A program made the position numbers and the translations under genes. Shown here piece by piece: positions 1 through 10,016 of a DNA stretch of 64,000 nucleotides (positions within the stretch are counted from its first letter, which is position 1; each line of letters starts with the position of its first letter). Source of the DNA: Phymatolithon calcareum (Eukaryota > Rhodophyta > Florideophyceae > Hapalidiales); contig OZ345359.1 in the NCBI GenBank assembly GCA_977006965.1, positions 1,364,001 through 1,428,000 on the forward strand, written 5' to 3'. The notes under the pieces are model-generated. The model saw nothing but the letters and a program-made list of their open reading frames with translations, was not told where the DNA came from and did no database searches.

Positions 1-36
1 GTATTATTTGATCCTCATGCATACCAGCAAGCAAGT

Positions 37-55
37 AATCAATCAATCAATCAAT
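37..55. repeat. (AATC)n microsatellite
   Basis: Just under five perfect copies of AATC lie in the otherwise featureless flank before the first gene. I see nothing else in positions 1-273. Confidence 0.9.
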
Positions 56-273
56 GATCATCGATGTACACCATCTGTGATGCTCAAGGTTCATGCATCA
101 TGCATGCGAACCTTGGAAAGAAAGCAAAGCGAAATTCCCTTGCATGCAATAAATTAATAATTTACAAATCGCATTTTTACGACTTGTCTGTCCTGTACCA
201 CTCGAATCAAGTGCTTGCTCGCAAGCACAGCTCGCCTGTCTGTTTGCCATTCCGCTAAATTGCACACAATCCC

Positions 274-1872
274 TCACGAATACTTTTGCAATAACCTTGC
301 CCGTCTTACCACACTACTAACAGCCGCCTTCCCAACCGAAGCACTCTTCCTCTCCTTCTCCCCCAATCGTTCCTCCACCTCATCCTCATCCTCATCCCCC
401 TCCCCCCCAAACTTGAACCTCGCCACATTACTCAAAATCCTCATCTGTCTCCCCCTTCCCCTTCCCCTACTCCTCTGACACTGAAACTCGACAAAATCAT
501 CCCGTCGCATCCCCACCTCCTGCACATCCGTTCTCGCCCTCGCCCTCTCCCTCTCCCGTTCCGCCCTTGCAGTTCTCGGCAACGGTCTCTGATTCGGCGG
601 CGGCAATCCCCACCGTCTTGCATGTCCCGCCGCTTCAACACCCCTTGCACCCACCCCATCCATCGCGGACGGCGGACGCACACTCCCCGTCCGCGGCGCA
701 GCTCCCTCCCAATCCGTCTTCCGCGGCGGCATCTGCTCCCAGCGCGGCTTGCGCGCCGTCTGCTCCCCCTGTCTGACCCCCGTCTGCATCGGGCGACCTG
801 CCGCGAACCGCTCCTTGTGCGTCGCACTTCCGGACCGGTACGCAACCCTCGGTTGGAATTTCAACCTCTCTCCGTCCTCTTCTGCATACCCATTACCGTT
901 GCGTGCTGCAGCCGCACCGCCCCTCACCACCGGCCGTTGCAGTTGCGGTTTCCTTATCTCCCGCACCGGCTCCCTCGCCGGTTCCCACGCCGGACGCGAA
1001 GACGTCTCCCACACCCTTCTCGCCGAGCACATCTCCTGCGTCCCGTTCGGCGACACCCCGGACGTCGCATCCGACTTGATGGTCGACCCGTCACTACGCG
1101 CAGTCTGCCACACCACATCTTCAGCCGCACTACCCGACGACAGCGTGACGGACAGTGAGCGAACGCTATGCAGCCCAGTCTCATCGTCGGAATCAATGTC
1201 AACTATCGCCGCCGCCACATCCACCACGGCAACATCCAGCTGAGCGCTATCCTCGTCCGAAGTCGGCGTGGAGTACCCGTCACACGACGGCGGCGGCGGT
1301 GGTGGTGAACGCGACGACGGGGCGTGTTGCCGCGAGGAGTATTTCAGCCCGTTGCGCTGCACGGAGGGAGCAGCCGGAGCGGGCGTCGGCAGCGGTGCCG
1401 GAGCGGGACGCATGCGTCTCCATCTGCGCACACGGTCCGGCGGCGGCGGCGGCGGACGCAGCTCCGCGTCCGGTTCGAGCACGCTCTCGGGACGTGCGGG
1501 ACGTACGGGACGAATGCCGCGTGCACGGGGTAGCCGCACGACGCGTTCGCGATCGCGCGGCGGGGGCGGCAACTGCGGTACGGGCGCCGTGCCGCGCCGC
1601 AGGAAGATCACGCCGGAGAGGCCGGATTCGGGCGGACCGTGGCCGGTCACCTCCTTCTTGAGCATGCGGCCGATACGGGCGACGAAGCCGCGACGCGGGA
1701 GGGGGAGCAGCCCGGCTAGGTCGTCGTACATGGCGCTGTCCGTGTCCTCGAGGTAGAAGCTGGGGTCGCTCGGGTCGACCGCGGACACTGGGGACGGCAC
1801 GGGCGGGGCGGAATGGACGGAGGAGTTTCGAACGGAGGGCGGCGAGATGTCGGAGATGCGCATGCATTGCAT
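274..1872 (-). CDS. Hypothetical proline/arginine-rich disordered protein
   Basis: I do not recognise this protein. It is about 532 residues from the internal Met at 1872; an upstream Met at 1968 would add a 32-residue Cys/Arg-rich leader that looks like untranslated sequence. Most of it is low complexity. There are several poly-Pro runs, Arg-rich stretches, RGRGRGR near the C-terminus and an acidic GDEDEDEVEE patch close to the end. This composition suggests a disordered, possibly nucleic-acid-binding protein, which is inference. One more ordered segment (about residues 65-95, FVARIGRMLKKEV then GVIFLRRG) may be the conserved core. The region is GC-rich, so other frames are also open by chance; this is the longest and the only one that starts and ends cleanly. 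The 5' flank near 2170-2200 contains a CACGTG box within a short GTGAC/GTCAC inverted repeat. Confidence 0.6.
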   Translation of the reverse strand: MQCMRISDISPPSVRNSSVHSAPPVPSPVSAVDPSDPSFYLEDTDSAMYDDLAGLLPLPRRGFVARIGRMLKKEVTGHGPPESGLSGVIFLRRGTAPVPQLPPPPRDRERVVRLPRARGIRPVRPARPESVLEPDAELRPPPPPPDRVRRWRRMRPAPAPLPTPAPAAPSVQRNGLKYSSRQHAPSSRSPPPPPPSCDGYSTPTSDEDSAQLDVAVVDVAAAIVDIDSDDETGLHSVRSLSVTLSSGSAAEDVVWQTARSDGSTIKSDATSGVSPNGTQEMCSARRVWETSSRPAWEPAREPVREIRKPQLQRPVVRGGAAAARNGNGYAEEDGERLKFQPRVAYRSGSATHKERFAAGRPMQTGVRQGEQTARKPRWEQMPPRKTDWEGAAPRTGSVRPPSAMDGVGARGVEAAGHARRWGLPPPNQRPLPRTARAERERERARARTDVQEVGMRRDDFVEFQCQRSRGRGRGRQMRILSNVARFKFGGEGDEDEDEVEERLGEKERKSASVGKAAVSSVVRRARLLQKYS

Positions 1873-2811
1873 TTTCACATATATGCCGCCGCAAGGCAAG
1901 CGCAATGCAAGGACCGCAAGAGAGAACAGGCGTGACGGACGCCGACGTGCGCAACAAACACGACACACGTGCGGAAGAGAGAAAGATAGGGCAAAAGATG
2001 AGGCGCAGTGGCGCGGGAGAGCGTGTGCGGCGAGTAGGGCCAGTTGTGGAGAACAGTGGCAAGACGAGAAGAGAGGCGAAAAGAAACGAAGTGGGCTGTC
2101 CGCTGGCTGCCGATGTGTTACGTAGTATATGATCTCAGTTCACACGATCGACTGCAGGGTGTGAATGTCCCCACGGCGCGCGTGACGGATCTGTCACGTG
2201 GGTGACGGATGCGTGGACGAGGGTAGCCCCCCGCCGCGACTCGTGGTGGACGGGTGGCGCGTGCCGATTGATGTGGCGGATAGATTTGGAACGGTTGGCG
2301 GAGATGGTTGCGAGTGCGTGGGAGTTGGGGACGTGCGGTAGGCTAGAGGTTTTGCGGCGGGCGGGCGGATGTTGGTGGGCGAGGTGAAGGGCGTGGGAGA
2401 TTGGCGGTATGCTTTGATTTGCTTACTTTGCTTGCTTTGCCTCTGGAGAGCGATTGTGGAGGATAGATATTGTGTGTGTAAGGTTACAGATGATTCAATC
2501 ATGTCTCGACTCTCATCATCATGATCAAGGGTAGGGGACGGGGTTTTAGGATATATTGGCGCATCTGGGCAATTGGTAAGAAAGATACGATTGTACGTAC
2601 GAATGTACGTACGTAGCAGAGAGATTGATTACTTGCAAATACAGTACTGCGTGCGCTGTTGTGGAAGAGAACATGATGTAGCATAACCAGTGCGCTACGG
2701 TGTGCTCTCATTTGCACTGTTGAGCGGGGTGCGTTTTGCGCCACAGGATCATCCTGGGCATCAGGCAGGCAATCAGTCGCGCGGCTTGGTTTAAATTTAG
2801 TTTGTGGGAGG

Positions 2812-2840
2812 GCACTGCACTGCACTGCACTGCACTGCAC
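2812..2840. repeat. (GCACT)n pentanucleotide repeat
   Basis: Nearly six perfect tandem copies of the pentamer GCACT. Confidence 0.95.
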
Positions 2841-2992
2841 AGTAGCCTTCCTTGTTTCGTGCGACAAGACCTGCGTAATGCTGACAGGGATGGATGACAT
2901 TCCCTACTTTCTGTACTGTATTGCACTGCGTCAATCATAATGGAGGACGGGGAAATGTTTGCGGTGATTAGGGCATACAATGACCTACTTCG

Positions 2993-3019
2993 CCTCACCT
3001 CACCTCACCTCACCTCACC
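2993..3019. repeat. (CCTCA)n pentanucleotide repeat
   Basis: About five perfect tandem copies of CCTCA, 150 bases after the GCACT repeat. Confidence 0.95.
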
Positions 3020-3739
3020 AAACTATTAAAGCAACACTAGTTGTGTTCAGAATTGCACAGTATACAGTAGTTTAAATTTTTTCCATCAACCATTTCTCAT
3101 GTCATTCACTGTCTCTCTCAATGGTAAAAGTCCATGTAGTGTAGAACTTGACACATGACGGCCGGCTGTCATGGGGCGAAGGGCAAATATTGCAACCATA
3201 TTGCGTTTACTGGTAGCACTGCATTGCCGGATGGGTTGGTTGTCCATGCAATTCAATACAACTTTATTTACGATAGCGCTGTTTCTGCGCTCCCAATCGT
3301 CTAGTAAAAGCGTCCCGTCCTAATGGTAAAGTAGATGTTAACTCGCCAGAAAGTCAACCATTCTCTGCAACCATTCCCTTCAAATGCCATGCATGTGTCG
3401 TGTGGATGGCGACCTATTGGCCAGTAGAGCGGCACATTAGTACTGTAGTGAAATAAGCACCAACAATACTGCGTTTAGACTCTAATTTAATAATTCTGTC
3501 ATAGGGTTTTTTGCCTGCAGTACTTGCTGTAAATTACAGTACTGTGCAGAGTGGTTTGTCGTCTACACCTAATACAGTATAATTCTTGATGTAAAGTCTG
3601 ACGCGGATGTCAAGAACATGATGATAAATAATCCATCCTAGTGCACTAGCAGTACAATACTGACACAAAATCACTCCATCTTCGCAAACTCCGCATTGCA
3701 GAAACGCACAATTCACCAGTTCACCAGTTCACCAAGGGG

Positions 3740-3782
3740 TACACTATTACTGTTCATCATCATCATGAACAGTACAAGTGTA
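3740..3782. repeat. Imperfect inverted repeat around a CAT run
   Basis: Two 18-base arms (left 3740-3757, right 3765-3782, two mismatches) flank a seven-base CAT-type loop. One of many small hairpins in this interval. Confidence 0.75.
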
Positions 3783-4483
3783 GAACATGGGCAGGAGTTG
3801 GCGATGAGAAAATAATGCTTGCTTGCAATCTACGGGTACTGTCCAGTACAGTACTATTTTAAAAAGTACAGCTTTTGCGTCTTGTTGCATTCTAGATCAC
3901 CACCCGAACAGCGCACCAAACTTTTTTATACACACTTCTACTGAACTGAACTTGCATGGAAATGAATTTCTCCCTCCGCGCTCGCTCATCGAAACGTGTT
4001 AAACTACAGTACTGTACGGTACAGTGCAATACTCCCGACTCTTGCCGTTGCGCTACGCACTCCAACTAATTTCTTGAATTGCCGAGACGCTTCTGAACTG
4101 TACAATACTGTACAGTACAGTAGAGAGCTACACTTGAGCAGGCGGGCTTACCGCTCCCGCTTCGAGAACGCATGCTCCTCGAGAGAAATACTAAACTGTA
4201 AAATATCAGATACAACAGTATACAGTATTCTGCTCACCTCGCCCCCTCCACTTCGAAGCAACCAAATTGCACACATCTTGTGCACCCTGATCAGTCTAAA
4301 GCTCCATGCCAACTGTAATTGAACCCCTTGCAGTGAATAAACAACACCAAGTGCTACCTGATTGGACACATTCTTCGATCTAAGCCAAATCAAGCGTGAC
4401 ACTTTGGATGCCATAAAAAGTGCCATAAATTCTCTAAATTTATGCCATCCTTTAGCCCTTATCAAACACTTCTGAATTGATCA

Positions 4484-4515
4484 ATCCATCCATCCATCCA
4501 TCCATCCATCCATCC
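4484..4515. repeat. (ATCC)n microsatellite
   Basis: Eight perfect tandem copies of ATCC. Confidence 0.97.
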
Positions 4516-5255
4516 TTCCATCCACTCTTGTGCACTCCTTGTCCCGTTTTCATAAATCCACTTTTCACACAGAAAATCACAATATTGTATCTCTATGATT
4601 ATTTATTTGAAACATATGATACAGAAACTCGCCAAACACAAAATTCAAAGCCTTCTAGATTACACATAAAAATAATTTTACTGATACTGTATCACTATAC
4701 TGTACAGTACAGTACACTGTTCGCCATCCCACCCCACCCTTGGCCCGATCTTCTCTTGCAATTCGAGGCTACGGTGTGGACACTCCGTGCCACGTGGTAA
4801 TGGGGCCGACACGAAACACATTCTGTACTCATCACCTACTACTGTACCTTACGCTTTCTCGAACATGCAATTGCATAATGTTCGAGAAACTTGTTCAAGA
4901 AACCGCAACACCATCATCGTGCACGATCATGCCCGATCCAGACTCCCCCGACCAATGCTACCTGTGTTGTTCGCTACGCAGTCAACATGCAACCGCAGAG
5001 CCGATCAGGAACGGGCCGGAAGCATTGGGAAAATGCTGTCACCCGTTATTTGCAGCACATACTGTACAGTATTGCCTGTTCTGTATTTTTGTGTGCTGAC
5101 GCCTTTCCAACGTGGTGCCTCCTCCAGAGAGGACTGTGCAACCGATCAATTGAATGCTCTCCCTATTTAAAAGTGAGAGCATTAGATTCAAATCTACAGT
5201 ACGGCAATGGGGAGTGCACATGCCTCCCGCTGCAGCGGCAGCGGCAGACATCATG

Positions 5256-5331
5256 AAAGTATGGGCCAGAGGTTATGGAAAGTGAACATCATCATGCTCA
5301 CTCTCCTTATCCTGCGGCCCATACAGCACTT
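5256..5331. repeat. Imperfect inverted repeat (foldback)
   Basis: Arms of about 34-38 bases are complementary with scattered mismatches. The outer ends carry GTATGGGCC and GGCCCATAC, and the inner ends AAGTGAACAT and ATGCTCACT. It resembles a decayed foldback or MITE-like sequence, but I see no target duplication. Confidence 0.65.
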
Positions 5332-6983
5332 CCTTCGCACTATACCGGTACAGTAGGACAGTAGGATTGTCAAAACGTTTGAACAATTTTGTTATCCTGC
5401 TTTCGGCCGTAACAACACAATCGTCGAGAAACGGCAGTCACAGGTGTGCACAGCACATCGCGTGGTCGTCCACCCAGCGATCCCGGTCCTATGGTACTCT
5501 TCCGTGCCTTTCTGCACAAAAGTGAAACTGATTTTCCTTTGCCCTTCTCCTTCCATTGCAGTTCCGCCTACTCGCAACGCTCACTGCAGACTGAACAGAC
5601 ATAAAACTCTACACTTCTCAGCAGAACACTGCGCGCGGACGATTCAATATCCACAGGTATTAAAAAAGTAGTACCTGTACCCGTGGGTGCCTATTATACT
5701 GTATTGTTTGCTCTCACGCAAATCTAGGGAACAAAGAAAAACTGCATCGGCGTATCATCCAATGGGGTACTGTATATTTATCCAAGCCCCGACGTGCAGC
5801 ACCCTCTCATGTTTTTCCGTCTGGGAAATTGTCCGCTCCAAAATCGGCAACTGTGGGATCGACAAGGGCTAACCATTTACTCACAACCTCACCATCTTCG
5901 CAATATACAACCCGAGGCATCATTCCAAACGACGTCAATTCCTTCAACGCGCTTTCCCGCATGTTCTCAACCCCGCTACACTACGTGTACTGATGACACC
6001 TATGGTCAGCGTAACCCTCAATCCGCCGCACCTGCAGCCGACCAAAATCCTACGCACCCCATTCCCCGTACACATGACATTTGCTGTGCAGATGCTCCTC
6101 CTCCTCCTACTACTACACCTCATTACGCGAGGTGCAATCAAAATGAAATGTCTGTGCATCCAGCAGAAGTGCTTCTCATCGACGCCGACCATTCCGCTGC
6201 TGTGCATCGTAACACAAGCACAAACAGATGAACTGCAGAGGTCAACATGGTGTGAGACAAGTCACCAAAAAGGAGTCCAAAAAAGTGAAAGTCGAATAAC
6301 CGAAGCAACAGCCGTCACTCGACCTCGTACTACGCTCCAGAGATCAACACTGGCATTGCCTTGTACAGAACGGCGCAAACGGGATCAAATGGATGAGAAC
6401 CCTGCGAAGTTTACCTTACTCCTTCAAGGGGGCACCGGGCACCTCAATAAAATGAATAATTACGCCTTGCACAGACTGCACTTCGAACTGACGAGAGCCG
6501 CACGGTGCTCCAGTACTGAAAAATACTCCGGTGTGTCCTTTGATCCCAGGATCAGTGACGTGCCCAATCGAAACGCTGAAAACAATAGACCAAGTTTTGT
6601 GCTTCGGTTGCGTGTGATCATGCCCACCACTAAAAAGCTTTTTTTCGACATTGATTTTTGTTTTTTTAAAACAAAATATCGAAAGGAAGCGGTCATAAAA
6701 GTACACGACCGTAAAAAAAAGTTCGGATGGAAAACAAAATTAAATTTTGCATTCTGCTGTTCGAGGGCCAAATTTAATTCGGCCCTCAAACCGCCGCCTG
6801 GGACAATACAACACGGCACGTGACCCGATCGGAGACAAGGTGGCCTTCAGAGATTCTATTAAAAAAATTATCTTTTTGTAACATTTACTAGAACAGCTCA
6901 TTATTCACAAGCTATGATACTCTAGTTTGAGAGCTGTAATCTCAGGACAATTCAATTTGGGGACTTCGCTCGGAAACTTGTAC

Positions 6984-7340
6984 CAGGGGAGTGTTATGGG
7001 GGGGAGTAACACGAACCCCTTATCATACCGATTTTTTGGATTTGCGTCTATAGTGTGTGTTTGATATAATTTTGCAGAGATTAATTGCTTCATAAAAAGA
7101 AGAATGAAAGCTGAAAATATGGCCCTCGTTCCCGGAACATTGGGAGTTGCCAATGTAGCGGTCGCTCTCGTTGCAGTATTCGATTTTGTGGTGAAAAACA
7201 ATAGAAATATTCTGTAAACAAGAGTTATTATTGATACAGCCTGAACTCATAATTTTTGCCGGCACATCAATGTCATGCTTTTGCAGACAAGTTTTGAAAC
7301 AAAAAAAATCAGTGTTACTCCCCCCCATAACATTCCCCTG
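6984..7340. mobile_element. Non-autonomous DNA transposon (MITE), copy 1, 7-bp TSD
   Basis: A 357-bp element bounded by 29-base terminal inverted repeats (6984-7012 and 7312-7340) that differ at one position. Each end starts CAGGGGARTG, followed by TTATG and a G-run before GAGTAACAC. The 7-bp flanks are identical: CTTGTAC at 6977-6983 and 7341-7347. It contains no credible transposase. An internal segment near 7133-7180 closely matches one at 55207-55250 inside the second copy. CAGGG-type ends recall hAT elements, but hAT transposases usually duplicate 8 bp, so the superfamily is unresolved. Confidence 0.9.
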
Positions 7341-7812
7341 CTTGTACTGTCAAGCACAAAATTTGTTCCTGACCATATTCCAACAGCACACATCATAATT
7401 TTAAATTCAAAAAAGATTTTACTGACTGTAACCACTGCACATCATGATGATGTGCAACCGAACCGGGCCGTGATGATCAAGTTAACTCTATCATACGATA
7501 ATCCAGAATCGAGTAAAGCTACAGTACAGTACGTATGTAAATAAATGACGCGCAGACTTTGCTTCTAATGAACGTGAACACAGTATTGAAAGGAACAAGG
7601 CCATTCGGCCGGATTGCTGTAAAGGGACAGCGGGGGTTGTTTTCAAAAGTTTCATCGCCTTTGATAAAGAACTTGCAACTTCTGAATGCAACCATTTTTT
7701 GCTTCAAGTTCCAAGTCCTACCTCGAGGATTCCATCGCAAAGGACGTCCTGTGTTCCCCCGGGGAAACATCGGATCGGTCCCTTTCGCAGTGCAGTGTAC
7801 TGTATGGTTATG

Positions 7813-7844
7813 GTTCTATAAGGGGAATGTTCCCCTGGTTCTAT
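7813..7844. mobile_element. Tip-to-tip transposon remnant with intact 7-bp duplication
   Basis: An 18-base sequence (7820-7837) consists of the two terminal tips of the 357-411 bp transposon family, AGGGGAATG and TTCCCCTG, joined with almost nothing between. It is flanked by the perfect 7-bp direct repeat GTTCTAT at 7813-7819 and 7838-7844. The first base of the left tip is A instead of C. It is best read as an extreme internal deletion or a failed-excision remnant. Confidence 0.7.
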
Positions 7845-8310
7845 GGTAGTACCTTGGGCCCCCGATCCTTCACAGTACAGCACTGTTCATGTACATAATG
7901 ATGATGACTGTCTGCTCCGAAGCAAAGGTCAGCGGACGGTGGGAATGCTGTGGTTTATTGGGAAGTTCCCCGGAGACCCAACCCTTGTAGTGGAAAGACT
8001 CGGAGCTGAGGGGATACAATGTATGAGCTCGGTCCGCAACATCCTGTTGAAGCCTTCCTGGACACATGAAGAGCTGACAGCGTTAGAAGAAGCAATGGAC
8101 AGGCTTTGAGCAGGAACCTGACGGGAAAAGGGAACTCGCAGAGAGTGTGTAATAGTCGCCAATTTACTCTAAAAAAGGGGTAAAAATATTAAAATAACGC
8201 TATCAAACTGCTAGCAGCAGACTTTGCCAAACCTCAGACGAGAACGAGGCAGAAAATGAAACCGAAGTCAAAATATCGACGACTTTTGTCGAGAGAAAGC
8301 CCTGAAGCAA

Positions 8311-8412
8311 GCCAGCACCGCCTAGCTGAGGTAGTTAGTGTTCTGGCGACTTGTTGCCGCCAGGTCAGTGCCGTGGGACGTCGTATCGCGATTACAGTAG
8401 CGAGGTGCTGGC
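8311..8412. repeat. Inverted repeat upstream of the palindrome cluster
   Basis: Nine-base perfect arms (GCCAGCACC and GGTGCTGGC) enclose about 84 bases, which themselves hold a shorter CTGGCG/CGCCAG hairpin. It lies 180 bases before the four perfect palindromes. Confidence 0.6.
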
Positions 8413-8593
8413 AGAAACATCTTTATTGAAGAGACGCGAATAAAGCCACCAGTGCACTGGAGCTGTACTGTATTGCGTCCGAAAAATCAATGCTACCAGT
8501 CCAGATACCCCAAGAAGCGATTGAAAAGCATTGGCTTTGTGGTTCTTCTCCCTGTTTGGACAGTTCCCGGGTTTTGAGAGCTCTCCCCTTCCA

Positions 8594-8647
8594 GAGAGAT
8601 ACGGGAATGCTCGATTTATGCATAAATCGAGCATTCCCGTATCTCTC
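8594..8647. repeat. Perfect 54-bp palindrome, no spacer (P1)
   Basis: Every base from 8594 to 8620 pairs with 8647 down to 8621; the centre is ATG|CAT. It has no loop and no mismatch. The next palindrome begins at the very next base. Confidence 0.98.
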
Positions 8648-8685
8648 AATCACATCCTTTGCCCCATGGGGCAAAGGATGTGATT
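8648..8685. repeat. Perfect 38-bp palindrome, no spacer (P2)
   Basis: Perfect and spacer-free, centred on CCCC A|T GGGG between 8666 and 8667. It abuts P1 with no intervening base. Confidence 0.98.
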
Positions 8686-8726
8686 TTGATTGAAAAAAAG
8701 AATTTGGGCGTACAGGATTGCCTGAT

Positions 8727-8760
8727 AGCAGGGGATAGTAATATATTACTATCCCCTGCT
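8727..8760. repeat. Perfect 34-bp palindrome, no spacer (P3)
   Basis: The perfect core is centred between 8743 and 8744. The flanks (GATTG at 8716-8720 and CAATC at 8767-8771) continue the symmetry imperfectly, giving a quasi-palindrome of about 56 bases. Confidence 0.97.
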
Positions 8761-8784
8761 GATAGACAATCGAAGCCTCGTTAC

Positions 8785-8822
8785 AATACTTTCGAAAATA
8801 AAATTTTATTTTCGAAAGTATT
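8785..8822. repeat. Perfect 38-bp palindrome, no spacer (P4)
   Basis: AT-rich and perfect, centred on AAAA|TTTT between 8803 and 8804. It is the fourth such palindrome within 229 bases. Confidence 0.98.
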
Positions 8823-9019
8823 ACTGTACGCTAGAGTTAGTGTGTAATGGATTACATATCTAGCCAATCGTATGCTCTGTATTACAAGAATCATAGAGTT
8901 GCGGTACAGTCCAAATCAGATTCTCTGTATGCAACCGCCACTCATGACGACCATTGCGGCGGTCGGCAAGCGTGCCAAATATCCTGGCACTCTTGTAGCT
9001 TCTGCAGTTAACGTCGGCA

Positions 9020-9991
9020 TTGCCGTGTAAAATGGCAGCGAGAAAGACATCCATGTCGCCATTGTTTGACGAGACGGAAGCGCTTACGCTATTGAGAAAC
9101 ATGTTTGGGAGCGGGCTTCTCTCCGGCAACGAACGGCCAAGTGAGGTTAAAAAGCGAAACGAAATTTTCTCTCCATACGACACTGCGACGTGGAACCGCA
9201 GGTTCAAAAAGGTGGCTGCGGAGTTCGGGCTTCTGAAAAGAGGTAAGAATCTTGATCCATTTTTACTCTCTTCCGAACGAACCGTGGACTTCTAATCATC
9301 ACGAATCCCAACATTTTGTCTCGTGTATGGATGTATGCCTATAGAGATCGACGTTGGAGAATATTTGACGAGAAGCAGAGCTGACCCTTTGGCTCGGAAG
9401 TGCACGGAAGCACTATATGTTACTCTGGGAGATGCTGCACCAAGTGCATCGTTGTACAAGAAACGAATAGGATCGGCTGCTCTTGACGGCACTGAAGGCA
9501 GTAAGCTTCAGATGGGAAGAATGAATTTTATGCCTCTGCAAGTTATTGCGCCCTGGACGTGTCCCATCACTGTCGCATCAAAGCTCTCGGTGGCAGTTCT
9601 GATCCCGTCAGGAATTAATCCTGACAACATGACAGTGACTGCGCTTGAACACTGCCTTGAAATAAAGGTGCATTGGCCAAAGTCACTGTCTGACCCTGAA
9701 TATATGCACGACATGTGGATGCGTAAGGCAGATAAAGATCCTGTGGAGAAAGTTGTTGTACTCCTGCGGCAGGTGGCATTTCAAAAGGCTTTAAAGGAGC
9801 TAAAGGAAACACGGTCAGCAAAACTGACCTCCACGTCTAGAATCCGTTTTCCGTGTCGCGTGCGTCCGAGCAGCAAGGAGCAGAGCTGGCTCGGATTTGA
9901 AGACAAAAGCGGTGCAAATGACACTCCCACAAATGATCTGCTCTTGTATGTCGAGCTACTCGTTGAGGAGAGCAAATATGATTGCACATAA
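9020..9991 (+). CDS. Two-exon protein of unknown function
   Basis: I do not recognise the product. Two open frames join cleanly by a GT-AG intron. Exon 1 is 9020-9242 and ends AG|GTAAG. The intron is 9243-9344 and ends TATAG. Exon 2 is 9345-9991. The split codon restores Glu, giving 289 residues. A second Met four codons in (9032, MAARKTS) is an equally good start. Neither exon has an obvious domain, signal or membrane segment. A central stretch (LEIKVHWPKSL) faintly recalls a beta-sandwich strand but I assign nothing from it. Composition looks more coding than the surroundings, and phase agreement at the junction argues against chance. The gene sits between the four perfect palindromes upstream and another palindrome overlapping its stop codon, so it may belong to a mobile or selfish unit. 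That is inference. Confidence 0.6.
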
Positions 9992-10016
9992 ATTGAAATC
10001 AATTTATGTGCAATCA
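9979..10016. repeat. Near-perfect palindrome overlapping a stop codon
   Basis: Perfect 18-base arms (9979-9996 and 9999-10016) are separated only by AA. The left arm contains the last codons and TAA stop of the unknown two-exon gene, so its mRNA 3' end would form a strong hairpin if transcription continues. Confidence 0.95.

Larger units (their letters stand above)
1970..6900. other. Long gene-poor interval with simple repeats and TACAGTA motifs
   Basis: I find no convincing gene here. Open frames are short, overlap on both strands and have no recognisable domain. The sequence holds three microsatellites and small imperfect hairpins. It also has a strikingly recurrent self-complementary word, TACAGTA/TACTGTA, for example near 3842-3857, 4009-4024, 4104-4118, 4697-4712 and 5055-5070. 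The longest open frame (5993-6823) has a composition unlike the real genes in the window. Confidence 0.7.

Noticed and set aside
441-2062. Several 80-260 codon frames overlapping the first gene on both strands
   Set aside because: They arise from the high GC content; their translations are Arg/Ala/Pro runs without a coherent start or end.
2590-2620. GTACGTAC run as a possible regulatory palindrome
   Set aside because: It is a simple low-complexity alternation without arms beyond the repeat unit.
5993-6823. 276-codon open frame in an otherwise empty interval
   Set aside because: It has no domain, shows low-complexity Leu and basic runs, and overlaps equally open frames on the other strand; there is no supporting splice or repeat evidence. 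Probably chance.
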